The notes under the pieces are model-generated. The model did not search any database and was not told the origin of the DNA. It saw only the letters and a program-made list of their open reading frames with translations. This document shows positions 10,834-21,536 of a DNA stretch of 64,000 bases, one piece after another. The DNA lies in assembly GCA_003278845.1 (NCBI GenBank), contig QCCX01000001.1, positions 62,001-126,000 on the forward strand, written 5' to 3'. The position numbers and the translations under genes are program-made. This DNA is from Prochlorococcus sp. AG-347-O22 (GTDB lineage Bacteria; Cyanobacteriota; Cyanobacteriia; PCC-6307; Cyanobiaceae). How positions within the stretch are numbered: position 1 is the stretch's first letter; every line of letters begins with the position of its first letter.

Positions 10834-11616
10834 TTGAATCTACTTTTTCTCATCAAAAAATATTTAATAAAAAATTTGGCAGGATCTTGGATTTTCTATA
10901 CAACATTTCCAAAGATACCTTTAATTAATCCTGAATTTAAAAATATTGCACAATTTGCCCCGCCTTTAGGATTTTTGATTGGAACAATACAGAGTTATAT
11001 TTTTCTTTTTTTAACAACAAACTCTTGGCCAATTTATGCATCTGCATTAATCTCTTTGGCTTCAGGATATTTAATTACTGGTGGTCTGCACATTGATGGA
11101 TTGATGGATACTTTCGATGGTATTTTTGCGGGTAAAAAGAAACGTTTAAAAGCCATGAAGGACAGTAAAGTTGGGTCTTTTGGCGTTCAAGCTTTAGTTT
11201 TTATAACTCTAATTCAAATTGCTTGCATACTGAAAATTCAAAACCTAATAATTTTTGTTTTACCTATATGCTTATTTTGGGGAAGATTTTCAAATTTATT
11301 TTTTATAGAAAAGTTTAAATATATGAGTTATAAGAAAAAATCTATTAGTCACAAAAAGTTTTGGAATGGATTTAAAAAAGAATCTTTGATCTCCATTATT
11401 TTTCTTTTAATTTTCATTGCATACCAATTTGTTTCTATCACATCCCAAGCAATATTAATTAAATTTTTAATTCTTATTTTGATTGGTATTTTTCTAAGCT
11501 ATTCTATCCCAAACATACTGGGTAATAAAATTGGAGGCTTCAACGGAGATGCCTGCGGCGCTAGTGTTGTACTAGTTGAAACTGCAATGTTGTTTATGCA
11601 TGCAATTCTTTTATAG
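10834..11616 (+). CDS. cobS: Adenosylcobinamide-GDP ribazoletransferase (cobalamin synthase)
   Basis: GGLHIDGLMDTFDGIFAGKKKRLKAMKDSKVGSFG and KIGGFNGDACGA motifs; TTG start. Confidence 0.93.
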   Translation: MNLLFLIKKYLIKNLAGSWIFYTTFPKIPLINPEFKNIAQFAPPLGFLIGTIQSYIFLFLTTNSWPIYASALISLASGYLITGGLHIDGLMDTFDGIFAGKKKRLKAMKDSKVGSFGVQALVFITLIQIACILKIQNLIIFVLPICLFWGRFSNLFFIEKFKYMSYKKKSISHKKFWNGFKKESLISIIFLLIFIAYQFVSITSQAILIKFLILILIGIFLSYSIPNILGNKIGGFNGDACGASVVLVETAMLFMHAILL

Positions 11617-12730
11617 GTAGTTCTAAATAGAAAATATTTTTCTTCTTAAGATTTTTTGATTTCGCAGTATTATCAATAGAGTTATTTTCCAGCAATCTCA
11701 AATCTCCTCCAATTTGTTTTGCTAATTTCCTCGCCAAAAAAAGTCCCACACCAGTGCCCTCCTTCTTTTTAGCGGCAGATCCTCTAAATCCTTTTTCGAA
11801 AATTTTCTCGTTTTCATTCTTGGTTATTTTTTTACCATCATCAAATATACAAAGTCCATTACTCGTGATGGCGATTCCAATTTCAGCATCTTGTTGGGCA
11901 TATTTAAATGCATTTTCTAATAGATTTGCCACAATTTCAGCGATTACAGCATATTTTGCCTTTAGTGGCGAAATAGTCCAATCTGGCCAAAGAGAAGGTT
12001 CAGTCCAATCTCTATTCTCTAAGTCTGCATTTGCTTTACCCCTTTCTAATATTGGCCTCAATAAACTCTGAACAGTTATTACTTTTTTATTATCTAAATT
12101 TGGTGGTAATAATAATCTTTCCTCTCCAATTTCCAGAGGAAGTTGAATAGGTAAATTTAATTGCGCAAAAGAATCCATATATTGATTAATTTGTTTTTGC
12201 TCTATTATCATGCGTTCGACTATTTCAATCGAACCATCATCTGAACCAAGTCTTTTTATTAGTAATTTCGCATATGTCCTAATAGCAGCTAATGGATTCC
12301 TTATTTGATGGACTATGACATTGACTTGATTTTTTAAATAATTGACTTCTTCATTTTTATTTTGACGTTCTAATTCTATAGAGACGCATTTAGCTAAAGA
12401 TATTGAAAGCGCTTTTAATCTAGAATCAAGAGATACTGGCCAATTCCCCCCTTTCAAATCAGTTTCAACTCTAAGGACACCAAGTAGAATATCGTTTTCT
12501 TGAAGTGGGTACCATCTTCTATTAGGTGATGACACTTTTAGTGAAGGATCATCTTCTATTGATGTAAGTAGCCTATCGATTTTTGGCCATTGACCAATCA
12601 TTTCAAAAGATGCTTTAGTCCCTTGCTTAGCTGAAGCGAGATACATAACTAAATTAGTCACGCCCATTGAGCAACCAAAACTCTCTAGCTGTTTTAAAAT
12701 GAGTTCTTCAAATTTTTTTGAAAGATTCAT
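11594..12730 (-). CDS. Two-component sensor histidine kinase
   Basis: H-box VIVHQIRNPLAAIRTYAKLL, N-box ANLLENAFKYA, G-boxes IFDDGKKI...FRGSAAKKKEGTGVGLFLARKLAKQIGG. Confidence 0.9.
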   Translation of the reverse strand: MNLSKKFEELILKQLESFGCSMGVTNLVMYLASAKQGTKASFEMIGQWPKIDRLLTSIEDDPSLKVSSPNRRWYPLQENDILLGVLRVETDLKGGNWPVSLDSRLKALSISLAKCVSIELERQNKNEEVNYLKNQVNVIVHQIRNPLAAIRTYAKLLIKRLGSDDGSIEIVERMIIEQKQINQYMDSFAQLNLPIQLPLEIGEERLLLPPNLDNKKVITVQSLLRPILERGKANADLENRDWTEPSLWPDWTISPLKAKYAVIAEIVANLLENAFKYAQQDAEIGIAITSNGLCIFDDGKKITKNENEKIFEKGFRGSAAKKKEGTGVGLFLARKLAKQIGGDLRLLENNSIDNTAKSKNLKKKNIFYLELPIKELHA

Positions 12731-12811
12731 AATTAATGATATTTTGAGAAATTTTTAAAAAAAACTTGAAAAAGGGCTTGTAAAATATGAAAAAAGTATT
12801 AAGATATATAA

Positions 12812-12889
12812 AGAGGTCTGACTATAGCCAGCCTTAAATATGAATATTTAATCATATTTTAAGCTACATCAGGGGTTGATGGGTCCTCT
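12812..12889 (+). ncRNA. Candidate structured RNA / 5' leader upstream of the DUF3155 gene
   Basis: AGAGG (12812-12816) can pair with CCTCT (12885-12889), enclosing a hairpin AAATATGA-ATATTTAA-TCATATTT and CATCA-GGGGT-TGATG; by-eye pairing only. Confidence 0.35.
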
Positions 12890-12980
12890 ATGTAATTTGA
12901 AGTGAATTTAAAATCACATATATAAGATTAGTAACAATAAATAAGACTAATCTCATTAATAATTTCAGGAGTCCCAATCA

Positions 12981-13349
12981 ATGTCAAAAAAAAGAAAAAG
13001 AATCAGCAGAAGAAGATTGGCTGGCCAAAGAGTAATGGCACATGTACCTATTTATCATATCGAAACTGGCAAACATAAACCAGTTACAGCAGCAAGAAGA
13101 TTCATAGCTGAAAATGGTCTTTCAGCGCCTTCAGTTTTCAATGTCAGAAGAAATGAACACACCACCGATAGATTTTTTTGGGGTGAAAAAGGTTTATTTA
13201 GTGCCCAATATGCTGAAGAAAATCATTTTCTATTTCCATCATTAAAAGTTGTAGTTGAAGGAATTGGTGAAGAAAAAATATTTGAAGGTCTAGAACTTAC
13301 TGCAGATGATTGGGAAGAGATTGAAGAATATGAATATGCTTTTGTTTAA
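12981..13349 (+). CDS. DUF3155-family cyanobacterial protein
   Basis: MSKKRKRISRRRLAGQRVMAHVPIYHIETGKHKPVTAARRFI; acidic C-terminus. Confidence 0.8.
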   Translation: MSKKRKRISRRRLAGQRVMAHVPIYHIETGKHKPVTAARRFIAENGLSAPSVFNVRRNEHTTDRFFWGEKGLFSAQYAEENHFLFPSLKVVVEGIGEEKIFEGLELTADDWEEIEEYEYAFV

Positions 13350-13963
13350 AAAATTTTACTTATATTTAAACTTATAAAATTGATTAAATTTGAATCAATT
13401 TGATGAAATCCATTGAATTCTAATATTTCACAAAATTTAGAAGATTTACCCTTTACCTTTTCATAAATAGTCCTAGAAGCATCTATAGGTACAACGTCAT
13501 CGAATAAGCCATGACTAATAATCAATGGTGAGAATTTTTCACCCGGGGCCCAGTTGGGATGAGGATAACCACTACAAGCAACAATTAATCCAAGATTTAA
13601 CTTAAATCCCACATCAATTGCCATTGCTGCCCCCTGAGAGAACCCCAACAAAATTGTTTTTCTTAGTGGAATCTGATCAGTATCAAATTTTTTTAATGTA
13701 ACTAAAAGTTTATTTACTTCAACCTCAGCTCCATTCCAATCATGTGGGTATAATCCATACCACTGTCTTCCCTGACCGCTTGGGTGTAATCCAGGAGCCC
13801 TCAAAGAAATTACCTCAAAATCAAGATTTATTTTTTCAGTCATTTCATTTCCAAATGTCAAAAGGTCATCTGAATCAGCTCCCCAACCATGCATTAAAAT
13901 AATTCTATGAGTTGCAGTTTGAGAGCTAATCGAGACAAATTCATGATTGATAGCATATTTCAT
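13346..13963 (-). CDS. Alpha/beta hydrolase (phospholipase/carboxylesterase family)
   Basis: LMHGWGADSDDL, GFSQGAAMAIDVG nucleophile elbow, SHGLFDDVVPI, GFHQI. Confidence 0.88.
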   Translation of the reverse strand: MKYAINHEFVSISSQTATHRIILMHGWGADSDDLLTFGNEMTEKINLDFEVISLRAPGLHPSGQGRQWYGLYPHDWNGAEVEVNKLLVTLKKFDTDQIPLRKTILLGFSQGAAMAIDVGFKLNLGLIVACSGYPHPNWAPGEKFSPLIISHGLFDDVVPIDASRTIYEKVKGKSSKFCEILEFNGFHQIDSNLINFISLNISKIF

Positions 13964-13996
13964 GTTTATATTCTTAAGTAAGTAAACTTTCCCATA

Positions 13997-15550
13997 ATGT
14001 CTCCATTAGCTTTAGTAAGTGTCTCTGATAAAAAAAATATAATTCCATTTTGCAAGGAATTGGTAGAGCAATTTAATTATAAAATTCTATCAAGTGGAGG
14101 AACTGCCAAACATCTTATAGAGGCTAAAATTCCAGTTATTAAAGTTGCTGATTTTACTAATTCTCCAGAAATTCTAGGGGGAAGAGTTAAAACTTTACAT
14201 CCAAAAATACACGGGGGAATATTAGCTAAAAGAACTGATGATAAACATAAAAAAGACATAGAAGCTAACAATCTTGAGTTAATTGACTTAGTAGTTGTAA
14301 ATTTATATCCTTTTAAAAAAACTGTAGATCAGGGAGCTAAATGGGAAGATGCTATTGAAAATATCGATATCGGGGGACCATCTATGATTCGTTCTGCAGC
14401 CAAAAATCATAAAGATGTTTCCGTTTTAGTAGATCCTAGTCAGTATCAAAATTTTCTTGATGAAAGTAAAAAAGGTGAATTGAAAGAGTCATATAAAGCA
14501 AAATTAGCACTTGAAGCTTTTCAACATACAGCAGACTATGATGCTGCAATTTCTAATTGGATTAGAAAAGAAAGAGATTTACAATCTTCCAAATATATTG
14601 AATCTTATCCATTAATCAAAACTTTAAGATATGGGGAGAATCCACATCAAAAAGCTTACTGGTATGGTTTAAGTAACATAGGATGGAACTCAGCAGAACA
14701 ATTACAAGGAAAAGACTTAAGTTATAACAATCTATTAGATCTAGAGTCGGCACTTTCAACAGTTTTAGAATTTGGTTACACAGAAAAAGATGAACTTAAT
14801 ACCGATATGTTTGCCTCTGTTATCCTAAAACACAATAATCCTTGTGGTGCCTCTATAAGTAATTCAGCCTCTAAAGCATTTTTGAATGCTTTGGAATGCG
14901 ACTCTGTTAGTGCATTTGGAGGTATAGTTGCTTTTAATTCAAATGTTGATAGAGAGACCGCAATTCACCTCAAGGATATTTTCTTAGAGTGTGTCGTAGC
15001 TCCATCTTTTGATGAGGAAGCACTAGAAATTTTAAAAGTAAAAAAAAATTTAAGAATTTTAAAGTTTTCAAAAGATCAACTTCCAAAAAAGAATCAAAAT
15101 TCTACTAAATCAATAATGGGCGGATTACTAGTTCAAGATACTGATGAAAGTGAAGAAAAAACTGAAAATTGGATTTCAGTAACTAATAAAAATCCAAGTA
15201 ATCAAATGAACTTAGATCTAAACTTTGCATGGAAAATTTGTAAACACGTGAAATCTAATGCCATTGTTATTGCAAAAGACCAAAAAACTATTGGTATTGG
15301 CGCTGGACAAATGAATAGAGTTGGAGCAGCAAAAATTGCATTAAAAGCAGCAAGTGGGTTATGCTCTGATGCTGTCTTGGCCAGCGATGGGTTTTTCCCA
15401 TTTGCAGATACCGTAGAACTAGCAAATGAATATGGAATAAAAGCTATTATTCAACCTGGAGGAAGTGTAAGAGATCAAGAAAGTATTGATATGTGTAATT
15501 CAAAAGGAATCTCAATGGTATTTACGCATAAAAGGCACTTTTTACATTAA
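13997..15550 (+). CDS. purH: Bifunctional AICAR formyltransferase / IMP cyclohydrolase
   Basis: ALVSVSDKKNI, GGRVKTLHPKIHGGIL, RYGENPHQKAYWY, KHNNPCGAS, PGGSVRDQE. Confidence 0.97.
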   Translation: MSPLALVSVSDKKNIIPFCKELVEQFNYKILSSGGTAKHLIEAKIPVIKVADFTNSPEILGGRVKTLHPKIHGGILAKRTDDKHKKDIEANNLELIDLVVVNLYPFKKTVDQGAKWEDAIENIDIGGPSMIRSAAKNHKDVSVLVDPSQYQNFLDESKKGELKESYKAKLALEAFQHTADYDAAISNWIRKERDLQSSKYIESYPLIKTLRYGENPHQKAYWYGLSNIGWNSAEQLQGKDLSYNNLLDLESALSTVLEFGYTEKDELNTDMFASVILKHNNPCGASISNSASKAFLNALECDSVSAFGGIVAFNSNVDRETAIHLKDIFLECVVAPSFDEEALEILKVKKNLRILKFSKDQLPKKNQNSTKSIMGGLLVQDTDESEEKTENWISVTNKNPSNQMNLDLNFAWKICKHVKSNAIVIAKDQKTIGIGAGQMNRVGAAKIALKAASGLCSDAVLASDGFFPFADTVELANEYGIKAIIQPGGSVRDQESIDMCNSKGISMVFTHKRHFLH

Positions 15551-15551
15551 A

Positions 15552-16112
15552 TTATGTTGATTTTGGATAATATGTAATCTTGTTGGTTTTTCTGAATAAA
15601 GATAGCCTTCCTGGACCTGCACAAAGAAAGTAGAGAGAAATAGCACCATATATAAAAGACAATTCGAAAGCATAATTATGACCTTCAACCACTGCCAGAG
15701 GAAAACCTTCTAGTCCAGTATCAAGGAGATGAAAATAAACTGCAAATGCCATGGTTGAGAATAGACCAAGAGAAGAAAGCCTCGCAAAAATCCCTAAAGC
15801 CAATCCAACTGGGCATACCAGTTGAGTAATTGCAGCTCCAAAAGTCCAAATAACAGGATCACCAGGCAAAAATGGAAAATACTTACCAACTACAAACTCG
15901 GCAAAACCCTGAGGATCTTGAAGTTTTTCAAGGCCATGATGTATCATCAAAGCACAAAAACCTATTCTTAAAACAAAAATCGATAGTTCTCCAAGTATAT
16001 TTACTTCTGACCCTGAAGATGAATTGGCAACAACAACTTCAACTTTTTGGGGCGCTTTAGTCCTATTCATACTTGCAGTTTGAACCTGATTAGTTTGTGC
16101 TTTGTCTTCCAT
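15552..16112 (-). CDS. DoxX family membrane protein
   Basis: LRIGFCALMIHHGLEKLQDPQGFAEFV...AITQLVCPVGLALGIFARLSSLGLF. Confidence 0.82.
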   Translation of the reverse strand: MEDKAQTNQVQTASMNRTKAPQKVEVVVANSSSGSEVNILGELSIFVLRIGFCALMIHHGLEKLQDPQGFAEFVVGKYFPFLPGDPVIWTFGAAITQLVCPVGLALGIFARLSSLGLFSTMAFAVYFHLLDTGLEGFPLAVVEGHNYAFELSFIYGAISLYFLCAGPGRLSLFRKTNKITYYPKST

Positions 16113-16215
16113 ACTTCATAAATTTTTCATTATTCTAGTTAATAAAGTATATCTTTTGGAATTATCTAACTAATAAATTAAAAAAACTAAGCAAATTTAT
16201 AAATGAATAACAAAT

Positions 16216-17412
16216 TCAGGAAGCAATATCAATTAACTTTTCAATAACATCTGCAACAACCTTATCAGGAGTGGACGCACCTGAGGTGATTCCAACATTA
16301 ATTTTTCCACTAGGTAGAAAATTATTCTTAAGTTCTAATTCTGATCCTAGTGGTTTATGAAATATTGAGTTTTCTTTAACTGAAATCCTTTCTGGCGTAT
16401 CTATGTGAAAAGAAGAAATATTTTTAGTAATTGCTATCTCTTGTAGGTGAGTAGTATTAGAAGAATTGAAGCCTCCAATAACTACTAAAAGATCAAGGTC
16501 TTCATCAACCAAAGAGAACATTGCATCTTGTCTCTCTTCAGTTGCATCACAAATAGTGTTAAAAGCTAAAAAGTGGCCATTTAAGTTTTCTGGTCCAAAT
16601 TTTTTTAACATCGTCCTTTCAAAAACCTTTCCAATTTCCTCAGTCTCGCTCTTAAGCATAGTTGTCTGATTTGCAACTCCCACTCTATCTAAATCTTTAT
16701 CAGGATCAAATCCATTAGAACAAGCTTTAGCAAATTTGTTCATAAACTCATTTCTATTACCTCTTCCCAGGATATATTCAGATACGTAGTTTGCTTCTTC
16801 AAGATCAAGTACAACTAAATATTTATCTGCGAATGAACTTGTAGCGAGAGTCTCTTCATGCTTAAATTTTCCATGAATAATAGATGTGAAAATATGTTTT
16901 TTATGTTTTTCAACTGTATGCCAAACCTTAGAAACCCATGGACAAGTTGTATCAATAATATGACAACCTTTCTCATGCAAGAGTTTCATTTCTTGAACAG
17001 TAGCTCCGAAGGCAGGAAGTATAACAACGTCCCCATTAGAAACTAAAGAAAAATCTTTAATTCCATTTTTAGCTGAAATGAATTTCACATTCATTTTTCT
17101 TAAATGATCATTAACCGAAGGATTATGAATTATTTCGTTTGTTATCCAAATATTCTCATTAGGGTAATGCCTTCTAGTTTCATAGGCCATTGCTACTGCT
17201 CTTTCAACTCCCCAACAGAAACCGAAGGCTTTGGCCAACTTAATATTTAGTCTGCCTTTAGTATAAGTAAAACCATTATCCCTTATAGAACTTATCAAAT
17301 CACTTTGGTAAGCCTCTTCTAAAGCTTGAGCTCTTTTTGTTGGAGAATCGAAACCCCTTCGATTGTATCTATCAGAATGGTGAAGGGATCTTCTAAAAGC
17401 TTGGGTATCCAT
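16216..17412 (-). CDS. ispH: 4-hydroxy-3-methylbut-2-enyl diphosphate reductase
   Basis: [68 protein letters not shown]. Confidence 0.97.
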   Translation of the reverse strand: MDTQAFRRSLHHSDRYNRRGFDSPTKRAQALEEAYQSDLISSIRDNGFTYTKGRLNIKLAKAFGFCWGVERAVAMAYETRRHYPNENIWITNEIIHNPSVNDHLRKMNVKFISAKNGIKDFSLVSNGDVVILPAFGATVQEMKLLHEKGCHIIDTTCPWVSKVWHTVEKHKKHIFTSIIHGKFKHEETLATSSFADKYLVVLDLEEANYVSEYILGRGNRNEFMNKFAKACSNGFDPDKDLDRVGVANQTTMLKSETEEIGKVFERTMLKKFGPENLNGHFLAFNTICDATEERQDAMFSLVDEDLDLLVVIGGFNSSNTTHLQEIAITKNISSFHIDTPERISVKENSIFHKPLGSELELKNNFLPSGKINVGITSGASTPDKVVADVIEKLIDIAS

Positions 17413-17448
17413 TTTTATATATTACAACGTTTTAATTAATTTTTCGCA

Positions 17449-17482
17449 AAAAAAAAGAAACCTAACATAAGTCAGGTTTCTT
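17449..17482 (-). terminator. Rho-independent terminator downstream of amt1
   Basis: Minus strand AAGAAACCT-gacttatgtt-AGGTTTCTT followed by a T run. Confidence 0.8.
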
Positions 17483-17501
17483 AAGTCAAATTTCAGTTAG
17501 A

Positions 17502-18962
17502 TTATTTAGCAGATGCAAAGTCTGGATATGCTTCCATTCCATGCTCTCCTATATCTAATCCTTGAGTCTCTTCCTCTTCAGATACTCGGATTCCACCGAA
17601 TAATCCTCCAATTACAGACCAAGCAATCCAGCAAGTAACTAGTGTCCAAATAGCATAAGCTGCGGCACCAAGAGCTTGAACTAGAAGAAGGGTAATACCT
17701 CCACCATTGAACAATCCCATACCTGCTCCATCACCTTGTACAGCTGTACCCCAAAGACCGATAACTACAGTACCCCATACACCACAAACTCCGTGAACAG
17801 AGAATGCACCTACAGGATCATCAATCTCAGCGGCATCAAGTGCTGCAACAGAAAATACAACTATAATTCCCCCTACTAGTCCTGCGAACCAGGCTCCAGC
17901 AAGAGTCATATCACCACAACCAGCAGTGATACTAACCAAACCAGCAAGGATTCCGTTAATTATCATTGTAAGATCGGGCTTACCAGAAGTTAATGTTGAA
18001 ACAATAGTTGCACCAATAGCTCCAGCGGCTGCTGCCAAAGTAGTTGTTACAGCAACATATGGAACCCATTGATCCATAGCAAGTTGAGAACCGGGGTTAA
18101 ATCCATACCAACCTATCCATAGGACTAATGCACCTAGAGTAGCTATAGCCATATTGTGTCCTGGCATAGCCTGTGGTTTCCCATCAGAGTATTTGCCAAT
18201 TCTTGGTCCAAGAAGCATAGCTCCAACAAGACCCGCCCATGCTCCAACTGAGTGAACAATTGAAGAACCAGCAAAATCAACAAAACCTAAAGAATCAAGC
18301 CAACCACCATTCCATTTCCAGCTACCAGCAATTGGATATATAAATGCAGTTAATACAACAGCAAAAACAACAAATTCTCCAAATTTAACTCTTTCAGCAA
18401 CAAGACCGGAAACGATAGTTGCTGCAGTTCCTGCGAATGCAGACTGGAACAAGAAATCAACAGTTGGGACTAATCCAGCATCAGTAACCATATCAGCGGT
18501 GACTGTTGGATCAAAGAATAAGCCTCCAAAATAAAGCCATCCGTCAGCAACACTTCCTCCGTACATTAATGAATAGCCGATAAACCAATAAGAAGTTACA
18601 GCTAGAGCAAATACAAAGAGGTTTTTAGCAAGGATGTTTACTGCGTTCTTAGAACGACACATACCTGCCTCAACCATAGCGAAACCGGCGTTCATGAAGA
18701 TCACCAAAATAGTAGCGATCAGAAGCCATAAATTGTTAGCAAGAAAAGCTGCATTCAACTCAGGTAAATCAGCTGCATGAGCTGAAAGATTAAAAATACC
18801 TAAACCAAACAAAGCTAGGGGAACAGTTGCAAGCCACAACATAGAGCGGTTTGAACTAAATCCTCGAATACTCCTCAAAAGGAGCATAGGTCCATTAACA
18901 AGACTTGCATCTTGTAATTTGGACCTAGAGCGCCTTTGAGGCGTTTGCAAAGCAGTGGTCAT
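17502..18962 (-). CDS. amt1: Ammonium transporter
   Basis: NNLWLLIATILVIFMNAGFAMVEAGMCRSKNAVNILAKN, DFAGSSIVHSVGAWAGLVGA, SVHGVCGVWGTVVIGL. Confidence 0.97.
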   Translation of the reverse strand: MTTALQTPQRRSRSKLQDASLVNGPMLLLRSIRGFSSNRSMLWLATVPLALFGLGIFNLSAHAADLPELNAAFLANNLWLLIATILVIFMNAGFAMVEAGMCRSKNAVNILAKNLFVFALAVTSYWFIGYSLMYGGSVADGWLYFGGLFFDPTVTADMVTDAGLVPTVDFLFQSAFAGTAATIVSGLVAERVKFGEFVVFAVVLTAFIYPIAGSWKWNGGWLDSLGFVDFAGSSIVHSVGAWAGLVGAMLLGPRIGKYSDGKPQAMPGHNMAIATLGALVLWIGWYGFNPGSQLAMDQWVPYVAVTTTLAAAAGAIGATIVSTLTSGKPDLTMIINGILAGLVSITAGCGDMTLAGAWFAGLVGGIIVVFSVAALDAAEIDDPVGAFSVHGVCGVWGTVVIGLWGTAVQGDGAGMGLFNGGGITLLLVQALGAAAYAIWTLVTCWIAWSVIGGLFGGIRVSEEEETQGLDIGEHGMEAYPDFASAK

Positions 18963-19045
18963 AAAAAAAAATTAGATCTGCAAAAAAACAGTTTGTACTG
19001 TTTCCTTTCAAATTTAAATTTATTCAAAAAACTTATCAGTGTCTA

Positions 19046-19059
19046 GTAGTTGTTTATAC
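19046..19059 (-). promoter_or_regulatory. Candidate NtcA box upstream of amt1
   Basis: GTA-N8-TAC (plus strand GTAGTTGTTTATAC); on the minus strand followed about 23 nt later by a TAAATT -10-like box. Confidence 0.7.
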
Positions 19060-19142
19060 CAATTTTATAGTTGCACCATAAAAAATTATTTGTTAAATTT
19101 GAAAATCATTTTTTTTGGATTTCAGATTATCAAGATTTTTAA

Positions 19143-19883
19143 TTATTTTAAAGGTTTAATTCCATTCCATGATACGTGATCTTTATGAAATTCAAAAGAA
19201 CATGGAATACTTATCATTCCTACACTTAAAGATTCTCTAAAAAGACTGCCGTATAAGGGATCTGCCTCATCTCCGGGAGTAAAAAATTCTGCATCTTTTC
19301 TAGTTATACAAAGTACTAAAACACTTTTACTTACAGGAATTAATTCCTTTAATTCCATAAGGTGTTTTTGACCTCTTTTCGTTACTGTATCTGGGAAAAG
19401 AGCTACATTTTCTTTAATCCAAGTCGTATTTTTTACTTCTATGTAAATGTTACGTTTATCAGGATTTGAAGATTTTGGAGTTAAAAAAAAGTCAATTCTG
19501 CTTTTTTTATCTTTTCCATAGGGCACTTCAGATTGAATTGTCTCTATTTCTCCTATTATTTCTTTTAGCAAATTTTTCTCAATAACCTTTTTGATTAACT
19601 TATTTGCAAATAAAGTATTAATACCCACCCAAACCTCCTCATTTTTTGCATCTAATACAGATATCTGTTCCCATGTAAAAGGTAATTTTCTTTTTGGAGA
19701 AGGGGAAACACTTAATCTTACTTTTGCTCCCTCACTCAAAAGACCTTTCATTGGGCCCGTGTTAGCACAGTGAGCAGTAACTACTTCTCCATTCTCTAAT
19801 TTAATATCTGCAAGAAACCTTTTATACCTCTTGATTAAAACCCCTTCAATTAATGGATCAAATTCAATTATCCGATCATTCAT
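19143..19883 (-). CDS. sfsA: SfsA-like DNA/RNA nuclease family protein
   Basis: [49 protein letters not shown]. Confidence 0.95.
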   Translation of the reverse strand: MNDRIIEFDPLIEGVLIKRYKRFLADIKLENGEVVTAHCANTGPMKGLLSEGAKVRLSVSPSPKRKLPFTWEQISVLDAKNEEVWVGINTLFANKLIKKVIEKNLLKEIIGEIETIQSEVPYGKDKKSRIDFFLTPKSSNPDKRNIYIEVKNTTWIKENVALFPDTVTKRGQKHLMELKELIPVSKSVLVLCITRKDAEFFTPGDEADPLYGSLFRESLSVGMISIPCSFEFHKDHVSWNGIKPLK

Positions 19884-19952
19884 AGAGATGTCGTTAGTTA
19901 AAAATCAAATATAATTGAAACTTAAGCTTCTTGATGATTTAGACAAATCCAA

Positions 19953-21536
19953 ATGCATTCATTTCTAAAAAATAATGTTTTTTCAATTTCATTTGGTACT
20001 GGTCTAAGTAAATTAGCTGGATGTATAAGACAAATATTCATAGCTGCTGCTTTTGGAGTTGGGGTAACATACGACGCGTTTAATTATGCCTATATAATTC
20101 CTGGTTTTTTGCTAATAATAATTGGAGGAATTAATGGTCCCTTACATAACGCAGTCGTTGCAGTTTTAACTCCACTTAACAAAAAAAATGGCGGAATTGT
20201 TTTAACTCAAGTAAGCATAAAACTTTCAATATTATTATTAATTTTAGCGATATTGATTTATTCGAATTCAAGTTTATTAATTGAATTATTAGCCCCCAAT
20301 TTAAGTTCGCAAGCTAAATCCATTGCTACTTACCAATTACAAATACTTACACCATGTATCCCTTTATCCGGCTTCATAGGTTTAAGCTTTGGCGCCTTAA
20401 ATTCTCAAGGAAAATTCTTTTTATCAAGTATAAGTCCAGCAATAACAAGCATAACTATTATTTTTTTTATTTTATTTAGTTGGATTTTTAACCAAGAAAA
20501 TACATCTTCTAATTTCTTTACGTACACGGGATTACTAGCTTTTGCAACTTTGACAGGAACTTTAATTCAGTTTGTTGTTCAAATTTTAGAAATAAATAAA
20601 ATTGGTCTCTTGAGATTAAATTCAACCTTCAATCTATTTAAATATGAAGAGAAGAGGATTTTCAAACTAATAATTCCAGCATCTATCTCGTCAGGTCTAA
20701 GTCAAATTAATGTTTTCATCGATATGTTTTTTGCTTCAAGTTTTCAAGGCGCAGCATCAGGGCTAGCTTACGGAAACTTTCTTATACAAGCCCCCTTAGG
20801 CATATTATCTAACTCCTTGATTCTGCCATTACTTCCAAAATTTTCTAAATTGAGAAGTGAAAAAGATGCAAGAGGCCTCCAAAAAAAATTGATATCTGGG
20901 ATAGAGTACTGTTTCTTGACAGCTATTTTTTTAACCGGATTTTTCATAACATTTAATAATCAAATCGTACAATTAGTTTTTGAAAGAGGATCTTTTGATT
21001 ATTCAGCAACTTTAAAAGTAAAAAATATATTAGTTGCTTATGCAGTTGGCATACCCTTTTATGTTTATAGAGATTTATTAGTAAGAACTTACTATTCAAT
21101 AGAAAAAACAAACTTCCCTTTTAAGTCTTCATTTGCAGGGATAATATTTAATATTTTTTTTGATTGGTTTTTAATTGGTGCCCCAATCAAGAATTTTGGG
21201 AATCTTTCTCCTTATAATTTTGGAGTCGTGGGAATAATTTTATCTTCAGTAATTGTCAACTTTATAGTTTGTATTTTTCTTTCTTTCAATCTGCGCAATG
21301 AAAATATCATTTTGCCCAACTTGGAATTATTGAGGAAAATTAGCCTCATGTCATTAGCAGCATTTATAGACATCACAGTTTGTTTTACTGTTCTCCAAAC
21401 TACGAATAACTCCAATTCAAATTTAAGAGAATTTGTATTATTAATATTTGGAACTCTAACTTTTTTTGTAATTTATTTTTTACTAACAAAATTCTTGAAA
21501 GTAAATAAATTTAAAGTTTCAAAAAAAGAAATTTAG
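19953..21536 (+). CDS. murJ: Lipid II flippase MurJ/MviN family
   Basis: Multi-TM protein with GTGLSKLAGCIRQIFIAAAFG, NVFIDMFFASSF, PLGILSNSLILPLLPKFS. Confidence 0.9.
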   Translation: MHSFLKNNVFSISFGTGLSKLAGCIRQIFIAAAFGVGVTYDAFNYAYIIPGFLLIIIGGINGPLHNAVVAVLTPLNKKNGGIVLTQVSIKLSILLLILAILIYSNSSLLIELLAPNLSSQAKSIATYQLQILTPCIPLSGFIGLSFGALNSQGKFFLSSISPAITSITIIFFILFSWIFNQENTSSNFFTYTGLLAFATLTGTLIQFVVQILEINKIGLLRLNSTFNLFKYEEKRIFKLIIPASISSGLSQINVFIDMFFASSFQGAASGLAYGNFLIQAPLGILSNSLILPLLPKFSKLRSEKDARGLQKKLISGIEYCFLTAIFLTGFFITFNNQIVQLVFERGSFDYSATLKVKNILVAYAVGIPFYVYRDLLVRTYYSIEKTNFPFKSSFAGIIFNIFFDWFLIGAPIKNFGNLSPYNFGVVGIILSSVIVNFIVCIFLSFNLRNENIILPNLELLRKISLMSLAAFIDITVCFTVLQTTNNSNSNLREFVLLIFGTLTFFVIYFLLTKFLKVNKFKVSKKEI

